NCBI RefSeq assembly: GCF_001428525.1
Contig: NZ_LMHW01000010.1
Span: 124,341 to 188,340, forward strand
Direction of reading: 5' to 3'
From: Flavobacterium sp. Root186
GTDB lineage: Bacteria > Bacteroidota > Bacteroidia > Flavobacteriales > Flavobacteriaceae
DNA: 64,000 nt
The notes beneath the pieces are model-generated. The model did not search any database and was not told where the DNA came from. It saw only the letters and a program-made list of their open reading frames with translations. Position numbers and translations under genes: made by a program. Every line of letters begins with the position of its first letter. Position 1 is the stretch's first letter. Positions 18,552 to 26,757 of this stretch are shown one piece after another.

Positions 18552-19584
18552 AGAACACTTAATTCTTTCTGGTAGTAAAGTTAAGCAGGCACTACTAAAA
18601 TTTAATGAATTATCTCCAGATGCTATTCTTTTTGTAGTTGACAAAGAAGACAGACTAATTGGTGCATTAACTGATGGTGATGTTAGACGTGGTTTACTTA
18701 AAGGATTTTCGATAGAAAGTAATGTTGATGAAATCATTCAAACGAATCCAAGATACATTAAAAAAGGAGAAAACAATCTTAAACAAATTATCGAATATCG
18801 TGAAGGTGACTTTAGAGTTGTACCTATAGTAGATGAAAATCATAAGGTAGTTAATGTTATAAATTTTAGAAAAATAAGATCTTATCTTCCTATTGATGCA
18901 GTTATTATGGCTGGCGGCCGTGGGCAACGTTTACAGCCTTTAACAGATTCTCTTCCTAAACCGCTTTTAAAAGTAGGAGGTAAAGCCATTATGGAACACA
19001 ATTTAGATAGATTAGCCTTATTTGGAATTGATGATTTTTGGGTTTCTGTTAAATATTTAGGAGAAAAAATTGAAGATCATTTTGGAGATGGAAAAGATAA
19101 AAATGTTAAAATTGAATACGTTTGGGAAAATGAACCTCTTGGAACAATTGGAGCTGTATCTCAGATAAAAAATTTTGAACATGATTATGTTTTGGTAACA
19201 AATTCAGATTTGCTTACAAATATCGATTATGAACAATTTTTTCTTGAGTTTATAAAAGAAGATGCAGATTTGGCAGTACTAACAATTCCATATCAGGTAA
19301 ATGTGCCATATGCAGTTTTAGAAACCGAGAATGGTGTTGTGAAAAGTTTTAAAGAAAAACCAATTTATACTTATTATTCAAATGGCGGTATTTATTTAAT
19401 TAAAAAAGAAATGCTAAAGTTTATTCCTGAAAATGTTTTTTTTAATGCAACGGATTTAATGGAGGAGCTGATAAGAAATAAAAAGAAAGTAATTTCGTTT
19501 CCGTTTTCAGGATATTGGTTAGATGTTGGAAAACATGAAGATTTTGAGAAAGCTCATATTGATGTAAAAAACATAAAATTTTAA
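18538..19584 (+). CDS. ptmE: CBS-domain sugar nucleotidyltransferase (PtmE type)
   Basis: The protein has 348 aa. A pair of CBS domains (about residues 1-115) precedes a nucleotidyltransferase domain with AGGRGQRLQPLTDSLPKPLL starting at residue 125. In Campylobacter jejuni, PtmE activates glucosamine-1-P with GTP at the head of the GDP-based legionaminic pathway, and the CBS-NTase fusion is characteristic. Its presence suggests that this pathway also uses GDP- rather than UDP-sugars. No PtmF/PtmA-like amidotransferase is seen, so GlcN-6-P would come from ordinary GlmS outside the window. Confidence 0.85.
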   Translation: MRIYKEHLILSGSKVKQALLKFNELSPDAILFVVDKEDRLIGALTDGDVRRGLLKGFSIESNVDEIIQTNPRYIKKGENNLKQIIEYREGDFRVVPIVDENHKVVNVINFRKIRSYLPIDAVIMAGGRGQRLQPLTDSLPKPLLKVGGKAIMEHNLDRLALFGIDDFWVSVKYLGEKIEDHFGDGKDKNVKIEYVWENEPLGTIGAVSQIKNFEHDYVLVTNSDLLTNIDYEQFFLEFIKEDADLAVLTIPYQVNVPYAVLETENGVVKSFKEKPIYTYYSNGGIYLIKKEMLKFIPENVFFNATDLMEELIRNKKKVISFPFSGYWLDVGKHEDFEKAHIDVKNIKF

Positions 19585-19587
19585 AGA

Positions 19588-20274
19588 ATGAAACCGTTAG
19601 TTGTAATTCCTGCAAGAGGCGGAAGTAAAGGTGTGCCTAAAAAAAACATTAAACTTCTTAATGGCAAACCTTTAATAAATTATTCAATTGAAGCAGCTCA
19701 AGGTGTTTTTGAAAATGCCATTATTTGTGTTACTACAGATAGTGAAGAAATAAAAGAGGTAGTTGAGAATACAACAAGTTTGAAAGTTCCTTTTCTTCGC
19801 CCTGACTTCCTGGCAACAGATGATGCAGGTACTTATGAAGTTTTACTACATGCAATAGATTTTTATGAAAAAAAAGGATATACTGCAGATATCTTGGTCT
19901 TAATGCAGCCAACATCTCCTTTTAGAACACATGCACATATTAAGGAAGCACTTAAATTATACACTGATGATATTGATATGGTAGTCTCAGTAAAAGAAAC
20001 TAAATCGAATCCATATTATGTTCTTTTTGAAGAAAATGAAAAAGGATTTTTAGCAAAATCAAAGAAATCTGATTTTATAAGAAGGCAGGATTGCCCAGAT
20101 GTATGGGAGCTGAATGGGGCTTTATATATTATAAATATACAATCATTACGAAATGGACCTATAGGATCATTTAAGAAAATGATAAAGTATGTAATGAATG
20201 AAACAGACAGTATAGATATTGATACTATGTTTGACTGGAAGCTTGCTGAGTTTTATTTGAATGATTCAAATTAA
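19588..20274 (+). CDS. legF: CMP-nonulosonic acid cytidylyltransferase (LegF type)
   Basis: This 228-aa CMP-sugar synthetase has the nucleotide-binding motif PARGGSKGVPKKN at the N-terminus, then QPTSPFR and the late DIDTMFDWKLAE with the metal-binding Asp residues. It closes the seven-gene block and should make CMP-legionaminate or a close analogue. It starts 3 bases after ptmE. A second CMP-sugar synthetase, of NeuA type, is at 54965. Confidence 0.9.
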   Translation: MKPLVVIPARGGSKGVPKKNIKLLNGKPLINYSIEAAQGVFENAIICVTTDSEEIKEVVENTTSLKVPFLRPDFLATDDAGTYEVLLHAIDFYEKKGYTADILVLMQPTSPFRTHAHIKEALKLYTDDIDMVVSVKETKSNPYYVLFEENEKGFLAKSKKSDFIRRQDCPDVWELNGALYIINIQSLRNGPIGSFKKMIKYVMNETDSIDIDTMFDWKLAEFYLNDSN

Positions 20275-20780
20275 CTTCAATAATATTTTAGTGTATATTA
20301 TAGCGATTAGATATAATAGTTTAGATTACAGTTTAAGTTAATATTTTTTTAAACTTATAACAGAGAAATAAAAGTCTATAGGCTTGATTTTTAGACGAAT
20401 AGAGTCTAATTGAGTGATGAAAGAACTAATATTTCAAGAGTCGGAATTAAACTTTTGAAGCTTTATCACTAGTGAAAAGAATATCATTAATTTGTAGAAG
20501 GTGATTTCTAGCTAAGAAAAGTTGAAAGTGACACGAGGTCTGGAGAAAATAATTGAACCAGAGAAAAACTATAAGATACCATATAGAAAGATATATATAT
20601 AACAATTTGCATTTTTTTAAAGAGAGAATAATGAAGTATTTGATTATTAATGGAGGATGGAGAAACGTCTAAATAATTTGCAAAACAAGTAAAGGGATGC
20701 TTAATAACTGCTAAAAGTTATGACTTTTTCTATTCGAAAGAAAATTTTATTATTTTAATCGTTTTAAACAAGGGAAATTT
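20275..20780 (+). other. 506-base intergenic stretch with no recognisable gene
   Basis: I see no open frame of useful length, no exact TAnnTTTG box and no strong hairpin with a T-tract. Several short frames end quickly. The stretch precedes a collapsed acyltransferase gene, so it may hold decayed sequence from the same rearrangement, but nothing in it can be named. Confidence 0.5.
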
Positions 20781-21119
20781 ATGAGACGCCTAGTTAATTT
20801 AGACTATTTAAGAGGGATATGTGCATTTGGCATAATGATTTTTCATTATACAGGATGGGGAAGTGGAGATGCAGGCTCATTTATAAAACCGTTATCCCTT
20901 TTAGGAGAAGCAAGTTATTCAGTTTATTTACTACATCCAATCGTATTTGCAATTGTTCAAATTATATCCAAACGATTTAACATTTCTGGACTTTATATTA
21001 TTGCCATGTCTATTGTATCAACACTTATAATAAGTTACTTTGTTTATAAGTATTTCGAAAAGTATTTTATTAGAAGAGGAAACAATCTTAAACTTATTTT
21101 AAACTATAATGATAAATAA
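20781..21119 (+). pseudogene. Internally deleted acyltransferase-3 family gene
   Basis: The 112-aa frame joins the usual N-terminus of an OafA-like acyltransferase (VNLDYLRGICAFGIMIFHY) directly to the usual C-terminal part (LLGEASYSVYLLHPIV plus one or two TM helices). Normal family members have about 330-380 aa and some ten TM helices, so roughly 220-260 residues are missing and the join is in frame, near base 20880. The N-terminal His of the active-site region (FHY) is kept, but most of the membrane core is lost. It is probably non-functional. Translation may still occur, since no stop or frameshift is present. Confidence 0.75.
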
Positions 21120-21140
21120 GAATGAAAAAGATTTTAATTT

Positions 21141-22403
21141 TTGATGAAGATGTTGAATAAAATAAAATCTTTAGTAAAAAAAAGAGAGGTTTTAAACTTT
21201 GCTAATTATTACATCTTTACAATAATTAATGCAGGAATAAGTATATTTTCGATTTCATATTTAACCAAAAATATAGTTCCCGAAGATTATGGAATGATTG
21301 GTATTTATACAAGTATATTATTTTTTATTCCATCATTAATATCATTTTCTGCCAATGGATTAATAGCGATAGAAATAGTTGATTTAGAATTCAATAAGTA
21401 TTTGAACTTTAGGAATAGTTATATTTCATTTCTTCTGATTTCATTTTTAGCCAGCTCAATAATTTCATTCCTGTTTTCATTATATTTTAGTGAGTTTGGA
21501 TTTGTAATTATTATGGCAACTACAATAGGGTTTATTCAGACATTAAGCTCAGTCCATAATACAGAACTTTTTCAATTCTCACAGCCAACCCGTTTTGGAC
21601 TCATTTCAACGGGAACTGTTTTGGTAGGATTTGTTCTGACAGTTATTTTTATTTCGCTTTTTAATTTAGATTGGAAATCAAGAATTTTTGCTTTACTAAT
21701 ATCCGAGTTTATTTTTCTGATTATAAGATTTTATTTTCTAAGTTCAATTGGTAAGTCGTTTAGATTTAGCTTTGATAAAGAGCAATTTAAAATTATTATT
21801 TATTATGGCGCCCCATTAATATTTTCAGTTTTAGCCGGATGGGTGTTAAATCAGTCTGACAGATATTTCCTTTTGAATTTTTTTAGTCTTAAGGAAGTTG
21901 GTTTATATGCAGCCGCAGCAGGCATAGCATCTTTTATTGTTATGATTAATACAAACATGATTAAGGTAATTTATCCTTTAGTTTATAAAAAGCTAAGTAA
22001 ACGAGAAGGGAAAAATTTTATATTAAAATTGACATTATATTATTCAATTTTAGTTTTAATAATTAGTATGATTTTTTGCTTCGGATTGTATTTTTTTGGT
22101 AACCTATTTTTAGGTCAAAAATACTTGTCAGCCATGCCTATAATATATATAATGTGTATTGCTCAAGCTTTCTTTGGTATTTATACTACAACAGGTTTAG
22201 TTATTGATTATTTTAAAATGACAAAACTTAAGACCATTTTAGTAGTTTCAAGTGCTATTTTGGTAATATTATTATCATTTACTTTAATTCCTTTTTTTGG
22301 AATTTATGGACCAGCTTTAGCCTCACTTTTATCTTTTGTATTTCTATCTGTATTGTCATTTTTTATCTCGTTAAGTTTATTTAAAAAGTATCAAATTACA
22401 TAG
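21141..22403 (+). CDS. wzx: Wzx-type oligosaccharide flippase
   Basis: This 420-aa integral membrane protein has about 12 predicted helices. It belongs to the MATE/MVF-like polysaccharide flippases, as judged by the N-terminal LNFANYYIFTIINAGIS and the middle GWVLNQSDRYFLLNFF segment, where the N-Q-S-D-R-Y motif is typical. It should move undecaprenyl-linked repeat units to the periplasm for the EpsG-like polymerase at 26758. It lies 21 bases after the damaged acyltransferase. Confidence 0.9.
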   Translation: MMKMLNKIKSLVKKREVLNFANYYIFTIINAGISIFSISYLTKNIVPEDYGMIGIYTSILFFIPSLISFSANGLIAIEIVDLEFNKYLNFRNSYISFLLISFLASSIISFLFSLYFSEFGFVIIMATTIGFIQTLSSVHNTELFQFSQPTRFGLISTGTVLVGFVLTVIFISLFNLDWKSRIFALLISEFIFLIIRFYFLSSIGKSFRFSFDKEQFKIIIYYGAPLIFSVLAGWVLNQSDRYFLLNFFSLKEVGLYAAAAGIASFIVMINTNMIKVIYPLVYKKLSKREGKNFILKLTLYYSILVLIISMIFCFGLYFFGNLFLGQKYLSAMPIIYIMCIAQAFFGIYTTTGLVIDYFKMTKLKTILVVSSAILVILLSFTLIPFFGIYGPALASLLSFVFLSVLSFFISLSLFKKYQIT

Positions 22404-22644
22404 ATCATTAAGATGGAATATGATTACTTTGGTTAAATATTTAGATTGGCAATCAATTACTATTTGATATTACAAATATTTAATCTTTTTTTAAAGTTGT
22501 AAATTCATTCGATTAGCATAATTTTAACGAAATTATCCTAAATCGATTAATAGTGAATTGTTTTTCAAGAAATAAAACTAAAATCGGTATTATTACCAAG
22601 TTATCCGAACATCTTAAAAATGTAATTATTAATTCAAATTTTAA

Positions 22645-23214
22645 ATGAGTAAAATTATTGTAAAACTAATTCTTTTTTTTAAAATTGATATTTTAATAAC
22701 TTTTCTGAAAAATCAAATTCATTTAGCTGAAATTAATAGAATAGAACGAAAATCAGGAAATAAGATTAATTATGTTGATCAAGGTTTTGGAGGTGTTAAA
22801 ATTATTAGTGTCAATGGAGATTATTCAAAATTCAAAATAGATAATACTAGTCATTTAAAATCTGATACCATTATCGAATGTTCAGGAGGAGTATCAATTG
22901 GAAAATATTTTCATACCGGCAGAGGACTAACTATTTTTTCTATTAATCATAATTATAAGAATGCTGAGGCAATTCCTTATGATAATAAAATAATTGATAA
23001 ACCAGTCGTTATAAAGGATTTTGTTTGGTGTGGAGCAAATGTGACAATAGTTCCTGGAGTAGTAATAGGAGAGGGTGTAATAATTGCAAGTGGATGTGTG
23101 GTTACTAAAGATGTACCAGACTATGCAATTATAGGAGGGAACCCTCATAATGTTTTGAGTTATAGAGACATAGATGCTTTTTTGGAACTAAAAAGGGCGC
23201 AAAAATTTTATTAA
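22645..23214 (+). CDS. Hexapeptide-repeat acyltransferase, first of a tandem pair
   Basis: This 189-aa CatB/NodL-like acetyltransferase has a left-handed beta-helix. The catalytic region reads IFSINHNYKN, followed by VVIKDFVWCGANVTIVPG and DYAIIGGNPH. It should O- or N-acetylate a sugar in the growing glycan. It is followed 1 base later by a close paralogue. The 241 bases before it carry only a short open frame that ends in an ATGA overlap with this start (about 30 codons, no recognised family). Confidence 0.85.
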   Translation: MSKIIVKLILFFKIDILITFLKNQIHLAEINRIERKSGNKINYVDQGFGGVKIISVNGDYSKFKIDNTSHLKSDTIIECSGGVSIGKYFHTGRGLTIFSINHNYKNAEAIPYDNKIIDKPVVIKDFVWCGANVTIVPGVVIGEGVIIASGCVVTKDVPDYAIIGGNPHNVLSYRDIDAFLELKRAQKFY

Positions 23215-23215
23215 A

Positions 23216-23743
23216 ATGTTTAAAATTCTAAATAAAATACTTTCCATTTATAATGTTTTTTATTCTAAAAACCTTTTTAAAAAGGTTAATTGTGATATTA
23301 AATCAGTAATTATAGGCCCTGATTGTAATAATGGTTTTATTATTAATTCACCAGAAAAACTATATATTGACAATGGTACTGTAATTAATGGACAATGTTA
23401 TATTAATGCCTTCGGCGGTGTTAAAATTGGAAAATTTTGTCACATAGGCAAAGGACTAACTGTTTTTTCTCATAATCATAATTATGACAGTCAGATCTCA
23501 ATTCCATATGATAGTGCAGACAAATTAGCGCCAGTTGAGATCAAAGATTTTGTGTGGTGTGGAGCAAATGTAACAATTGTTCCAGGAGTCACAATAGGTG
23601 AAGGGGTCGTTATTGGTTCAGGAACTGTTGTCACAAAAGATGTGCCTGATTATGCAATAATAGGGGGGAATCCTCATAAGATTATTAAGTTTAGAGATAT
23701 AGAAACTTTCCAAAAATTAAAAGAACAAAAAAAATTTTATTAA
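23216..23743 (+). CDS. Hexapeptide-repeat acyltransferase, second of a tandem pair
   Basis: This 175-aa paralogue of the upstream gene shares the string DFVWCGANVTIVPGV and the ending IIGGNPHKI, with more divergence in the N-terminus. The His of the HNHNYD motif is the likely catalytic base (the copy upstream has INHNYK). The 1-base spacing indicates coupled expression. The pair probably arose by tandem duplication and may acetylate different positions or sugars, which is inference. Confidence 0.85.
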   Translation: MFKILNKILSIYNVFYSKNLFKKVNCDIKSVIIGPDCNNGFIINSPEKLYIDNGTVINGQCYINAFGGVKIGKFCHIGKGLTVFSHNHNYDSQISIPYDSADKLAPVEIKDFVWCGANVTIVPGVTIGEGVVIGSGTVVTKDVPDYAIIGGNPHKIIKFRDIETFQKLKEQKKFY

Positions 23744-23764
23744 CAGATTTAAATTAAATTTTGA

Positions 23765-24937
23765 ATGAAATTAAGAACTACTTTTTATTATTTATTAATA
23801 TTTATTATTAGTACTTCTTGTAGTGATGCGCAAGAATATCTTGAAGATTCACATGAAGTTGTAGTTAAAGAATCAAAAGATTTTGGAATACTAAAAGGAA
23901 TACCATCTTCTTTTAAACTAGAAAAATATACTATCCTTGATCCAAATCCAACAGGAAAATACTTGGGAGGATCTGCTTTTGCATCTATTTGTAAAAAAAA
24001 TGATAATGATTATTTAGTTGTTGCCATGGGCTATGGAAAATATGATGACTTTGCATTCTCTGAATTATTAAATTTTGATTTAAATATTCAAACGAAACAA
24101 TTTACAGGAACATCACTTTTTCAGGAAAACTTGTCGAAAATTCAAACAGGAGGAAATTCACTTGTTAAATTGAATGACAAAGTTATCCTAAGTTTATTTT
24201 ATGGCAAGGAAAGCACAAATAGTATTAATATTTACATGAAATCATCTGTTGATAATGGTGTAACGTGGTCAGGACCAAAAATGATAAATACTCTTAAAGA
24301 TGTTTATCAGCATGCTGCAAATAATCGTGCAATTTTACTTTCATCTGGCCGCATATTATTGCCAATGGCAATTGGAGGAGCAGGTTCACAAAATTATATA
24401 TTTTGTTATTATTCTGATGATAATGGAGATACATGGCAAAATACTAAGTTACTTTACACAAAAGGCAATTCCTTATATGAGCCATGTGTAGAGGAGTTGA
24501 GTGATGGAAGATTAATTATGACACTAAGAAATTCGTCTGGTAAAATTATATTTGCATTTAGTAATGATGATGGATTAACTTGGACAGATTTTGTGAAAAG
24601 TGATATAACTAGTCCTGATGCGCCTTCGACAATTGCAAAAATTCCGGGTAAAAACTTATTGGTTTTAAGCTGGAATAATACTGATAGAATATTTGACTAT
24701 CATAACAGGTCACCTTTATCGTTAGCTATAAGTAAAGATGAGGGTAAAACTTGGAAATATCTTTTTGATATTGAGAATACATTAAATGTGGGGGCATATT
24801 ATCCAACAATTAATTTTTCGAAAGATAAAATGTTAATTACTTACACAAAAAAAAATGTAGGCGATTCTAGATCAGTTGTTGTCTTTTCTGAAGTTTCAAT
24901 ATCTTCTTTGGAAGATTTATTAAATAAAGCTAACTGA
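23765..24937 (+). CDS. Sialidase-family (Asp-box) lipoprotein
   Basis: The protein has 390 aa. A signal peptide with lipobox Cys19 (STSC) predicts a lipoprotein. Four Asp boxes (S-x-D-x-G-x-T-W) lie at residues 160-168, 217-224, 266-273 and 323-330, the pattern of a six-bladed sialidase propeller. The segments SSGRILLPMA and CVEELSDGRLIMTLRNSSG contain Arg and Glu residues in the places expected for a GH33-like active site. The full Arg triad and Tyr cannot be confirmed by eye. It sits 3.5 kb after a CMP-Leg pathway, which suggests a role in trimming or editing the nonulosonic acid. It may also be a non-catalytic propeller. Confidence 0.78.
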   Translation: MKLRTTFYYLLIFIISTSCSDAQEYLEDSHEVVVKESKDFGILKGIPSSFKLEKYTILDPNPTGKYLGGSAFASICKKNDNDYLVVAMGYGKYDDFAFSELLNFDLNIQTKQFTGTSLFQENLSKIQTGGNSLVKLNDKVILSLFYGKESTNSINIYMKSSVDNGVTWSGPKMINTLKDVYQHAANNRAILLSSGRILLPMAIGGAGSQNYIFCYYSDDNGDTWQNTKLLYTKGNSLYEPCVEELSDGRLIMTLRNSSGKIIFAFSNDDGLTWTDFVKSDITSPDAPSTIAKIPGKNLLVLSWNNTDRIFDYHNRSPLSLAISKDEGKTWKYLFDIENTLNVGAYYPTINFSKDKMLITYTKKNVGDSRSVVVFSEVSISSLEDLLNKAN

Positions 24938-24962
24938 TACTGATTTTATGAATTTTTAAAGT

Positions 24963-24999
24963 AAATATTTAAATACTACATTTTAAATATTTTAATTTT
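24963..24999 (+). terminator. AT-only hairpin with T-rich tail, weak terminator candidate
   Basis: AAATATTTAAA at 24963-24973 is the perfect reverse complement of 24982-24992, with an 8-base loop and a following T-rich run. The stem has no G-C pairs, so it may not terminate well. It lies between the sialidase-like gene and the next GT. Confidence 0.35.
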
Positions 25000-25012
25000 T
25001 TCTCCTGTAAAT

Positions 25013-26023
25013 ATGATTGTTTTTTGCCAAGCACCAGCGGATATTCCGTATGTATTGTCTTTATATGAGAAATACAAGAATGAAGAAATAATATCAATTG
25101 TTGTAATAAATGTAGAAAATGTTTTTAAATTTATCAAAAGCTTAAATCTTGATTTAGATTCACTGGTTTTTATTCCTTATGCTTTAAAATCATTTAAGAG
25201 TCCTTTAGATATTATTAGAGAAAGAAAGAGAATTATAAAACTTAATAAAAAATATTTTGATTCTATAGCTGATACAAATGTTTATTTTTTTTCTCGATTT
25301 GAAGATTGGCTGACATCCTTCTTTTTAAAAGGTCTGTCAAAAAGGAACAAGATTTATTATTTAGATCATTATGATTTTTCGTCAGAATTTTTTGAAAAAA
25401 AGAAGTTGACCTTTAAATTAAGTATTTATAAATTAATTTATTTCTTACTCACAGGAGTTGATTTTAAATTGGAAATAATTGAAAAGATTCCAGAATTAAA
25501 TTATGGTAAATATAAAATTGAACGAAGAGTCCCTCAAGTCAATAATGAAGTTTTTCAAAAATATCAATATGAAATAGATATTTTACAAAAAATAGAACCA
25601 ATAGTTTTGTTTTTTGTCATGCCTTGCGAACCTACAATTTATAACTGTGAAAGCCATGACGAAATTCAGTTAAGTATTGTTGAATCTTTTAAAAAAAACA
25701 ATTGGACTGTTGTTATAAAAGGACATCCTCGCTTGGGTGTTCCTGAGAATATAATGAATGTGGTTGACGTCGAAATACCCTCTTATATACCCGCAGAATT
25801 TCTGCAGATTAAAGATGTCAAAATGTGTGTTGGAATTATCACAACAGCATTAGCTCATTTCGCAACAAGTAGTGATATAAAAACATATTCATTAGTTAAT
25901 TTGTTTCAATTCAGGAAAAATACTTCTTCAAAACTCTACACAGATTATCTGTCAGAAGCATCAAATAACCAAGTTAAGTTTTTTCAATCATTTAATGATT
26001 TTGAGAATAATATTAAAAATTAG
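25013..26023 (+). CDS. Putative glycosyltransferase with sialyltransferase-like HP motif
   Basis: This 336-aa protein has no obvious GT2 or GT4 signature. The C-terminal half contains VVIKGHPR (His238-Pro239) and later TTALAHFATSSD (Ser286-Ser287). An HP motif followed by an S-S/T motif is the pattern of the bacterial sialyltransferase and polysialyltransferase families (GT52, GT38, GT80 group). LDHYD upstream could stand in for the usual D/E-D/E-G motif, but this is not clear. Its place between the Leg genes, the sialidase-like gene and the GT2 cluster makes it the best candidate for adding the nonulosonic acid. Family assignment is tentative. Confidence 0.55.
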   Translation: MIVFCQAPADIPYVLSLYEKYKNEEIISIVVINVENVFKFIKSLNLDLDSLVFIPYALKSFKSPLDIIRERKRIIKLNKKYFDSIADTNVYFFSRFEDWLTSFFLKGLSKRNKIYYLDHYDFSSEFFEKKKLTFKLSIYKLIYFLLTGVDFKLEIIEKIPELNYGKYKIERRVPQVNNEVFQKYQYEIDILQKIEPIVLFFVMPCEPTIYNCESHDEIQLSIVESFKKNNWTVVIKGHPRLGVPENIMNVVDVEIPSYIPAEFLQIKDVKMCVGIITTALAHFATSSDIKTYSLVNLFQFRKNTSSKLYTDYLSEASNNQVKFFQSFNDFENNIKN

Positions 26024-26037
26024 TATTCAAAAAAGAG

Positions 26038-26757
26038 ATGAATAAAATTAAAATTACTGTGGTAACAGTTGTTTATAATGGCGCGGATATTATAGAAAAT
26101 ACTATAGCAAATGTTATAAATCAAACATATGACAATATTGAATACATTATCGTAGATGGAGGCTCAAAAGATGGAACTCAAGATATAATTAGAAAATACG
26201 AAGAAAAAATTTCTCTCTGGAAATCAGAACCGGATAAAGGTATTTATGATGCAATGAACAAAGCGATTCAATTAGCTACCGGAGATTATATTTACTTTTT
26301 AAATGTTGGGGATAATTTTTATTCAAATAAAACGTTGGAGAACATAATCACTCAAAGTCAATATGAAGATGTTATTTATGGTAACACATGTATTAAAGAT
26401 TTAAATAGTGAAAGAATTGCCAAAGCATATCCCTTAAACTTAGATTGGAAAACAATGCCTTATTGTCATCAAAGTGTTTTAATAAAAAGAACTTTTCTAA
26501 TTAATAATCTTTTTGATTTATCGTATAAAATTGCAGCAGATTATAATCAGTATCACGAGTTGAAAAAATCTAAGGCTGTATTTAAATTTGTAGATGAAAT
26601 TATATGCATTTATGATAATAATGGTTTTTCATCTCAAAATGCGAGACAAATGCTAAATGAATATACTGGTATATCCTTAAAAAATAACTCAGGGTTTTTA
26701 AAAAAAATAAAAATAAGATTGTACTTTTTTTTAAGAATGAACTTAAGAAAGATATAG
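26038..26757 (+). CDS. GT2 family glycosyltransferase
   Basis: This 239-aa GT-A enzyme has the N-terminal motif TVVYNGADIIENTI, DGGSKDGTQ and SEPDKGIYDAMNKAI. FLNVGD stands at the usual metal-binding position of this WcaA-like subgroup. It closely resembles the gene at 51151 in these motifs. The next gene starts immediately after its stop. Donor and acceptor cannot be predicted. Confidence 0.87.
   Translation: MNKIKITVVTVVYNGADIIENTIANVINQTYDNIEYIIVDGGSKDGTQDIIRKYEEKISLWKSEPDKGIYDAMNKAIQLATGDYIYFLNVGDNFYSNKTLENIITQSQYEDVIYGNTCIKDLNSERIAKAYPLNLDWKTMPYCHQSVLIKRTFLINNLFDLSYKIAADYNQYHELKKSKAVFKFVDEIICIYDNNGFSSQNARQMLNEYTGISLKNNSGFLKKIKIRLYFFLRMNLRKI

Noticed and set aside
22430..22647. Short open frame ending in an ATGA overlap with the first tandem acetyltransferase
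   Set aside because: It has about 30-40 codons with only a GTG start and no recognised motif. It could be a remnant, but nothing supports a product.
24300..24491. 63-codon open frame on the same strand inside the sialidase-like gene
   Set aside because: It lies wholly within a well-supported gene in another frame and has no family features.
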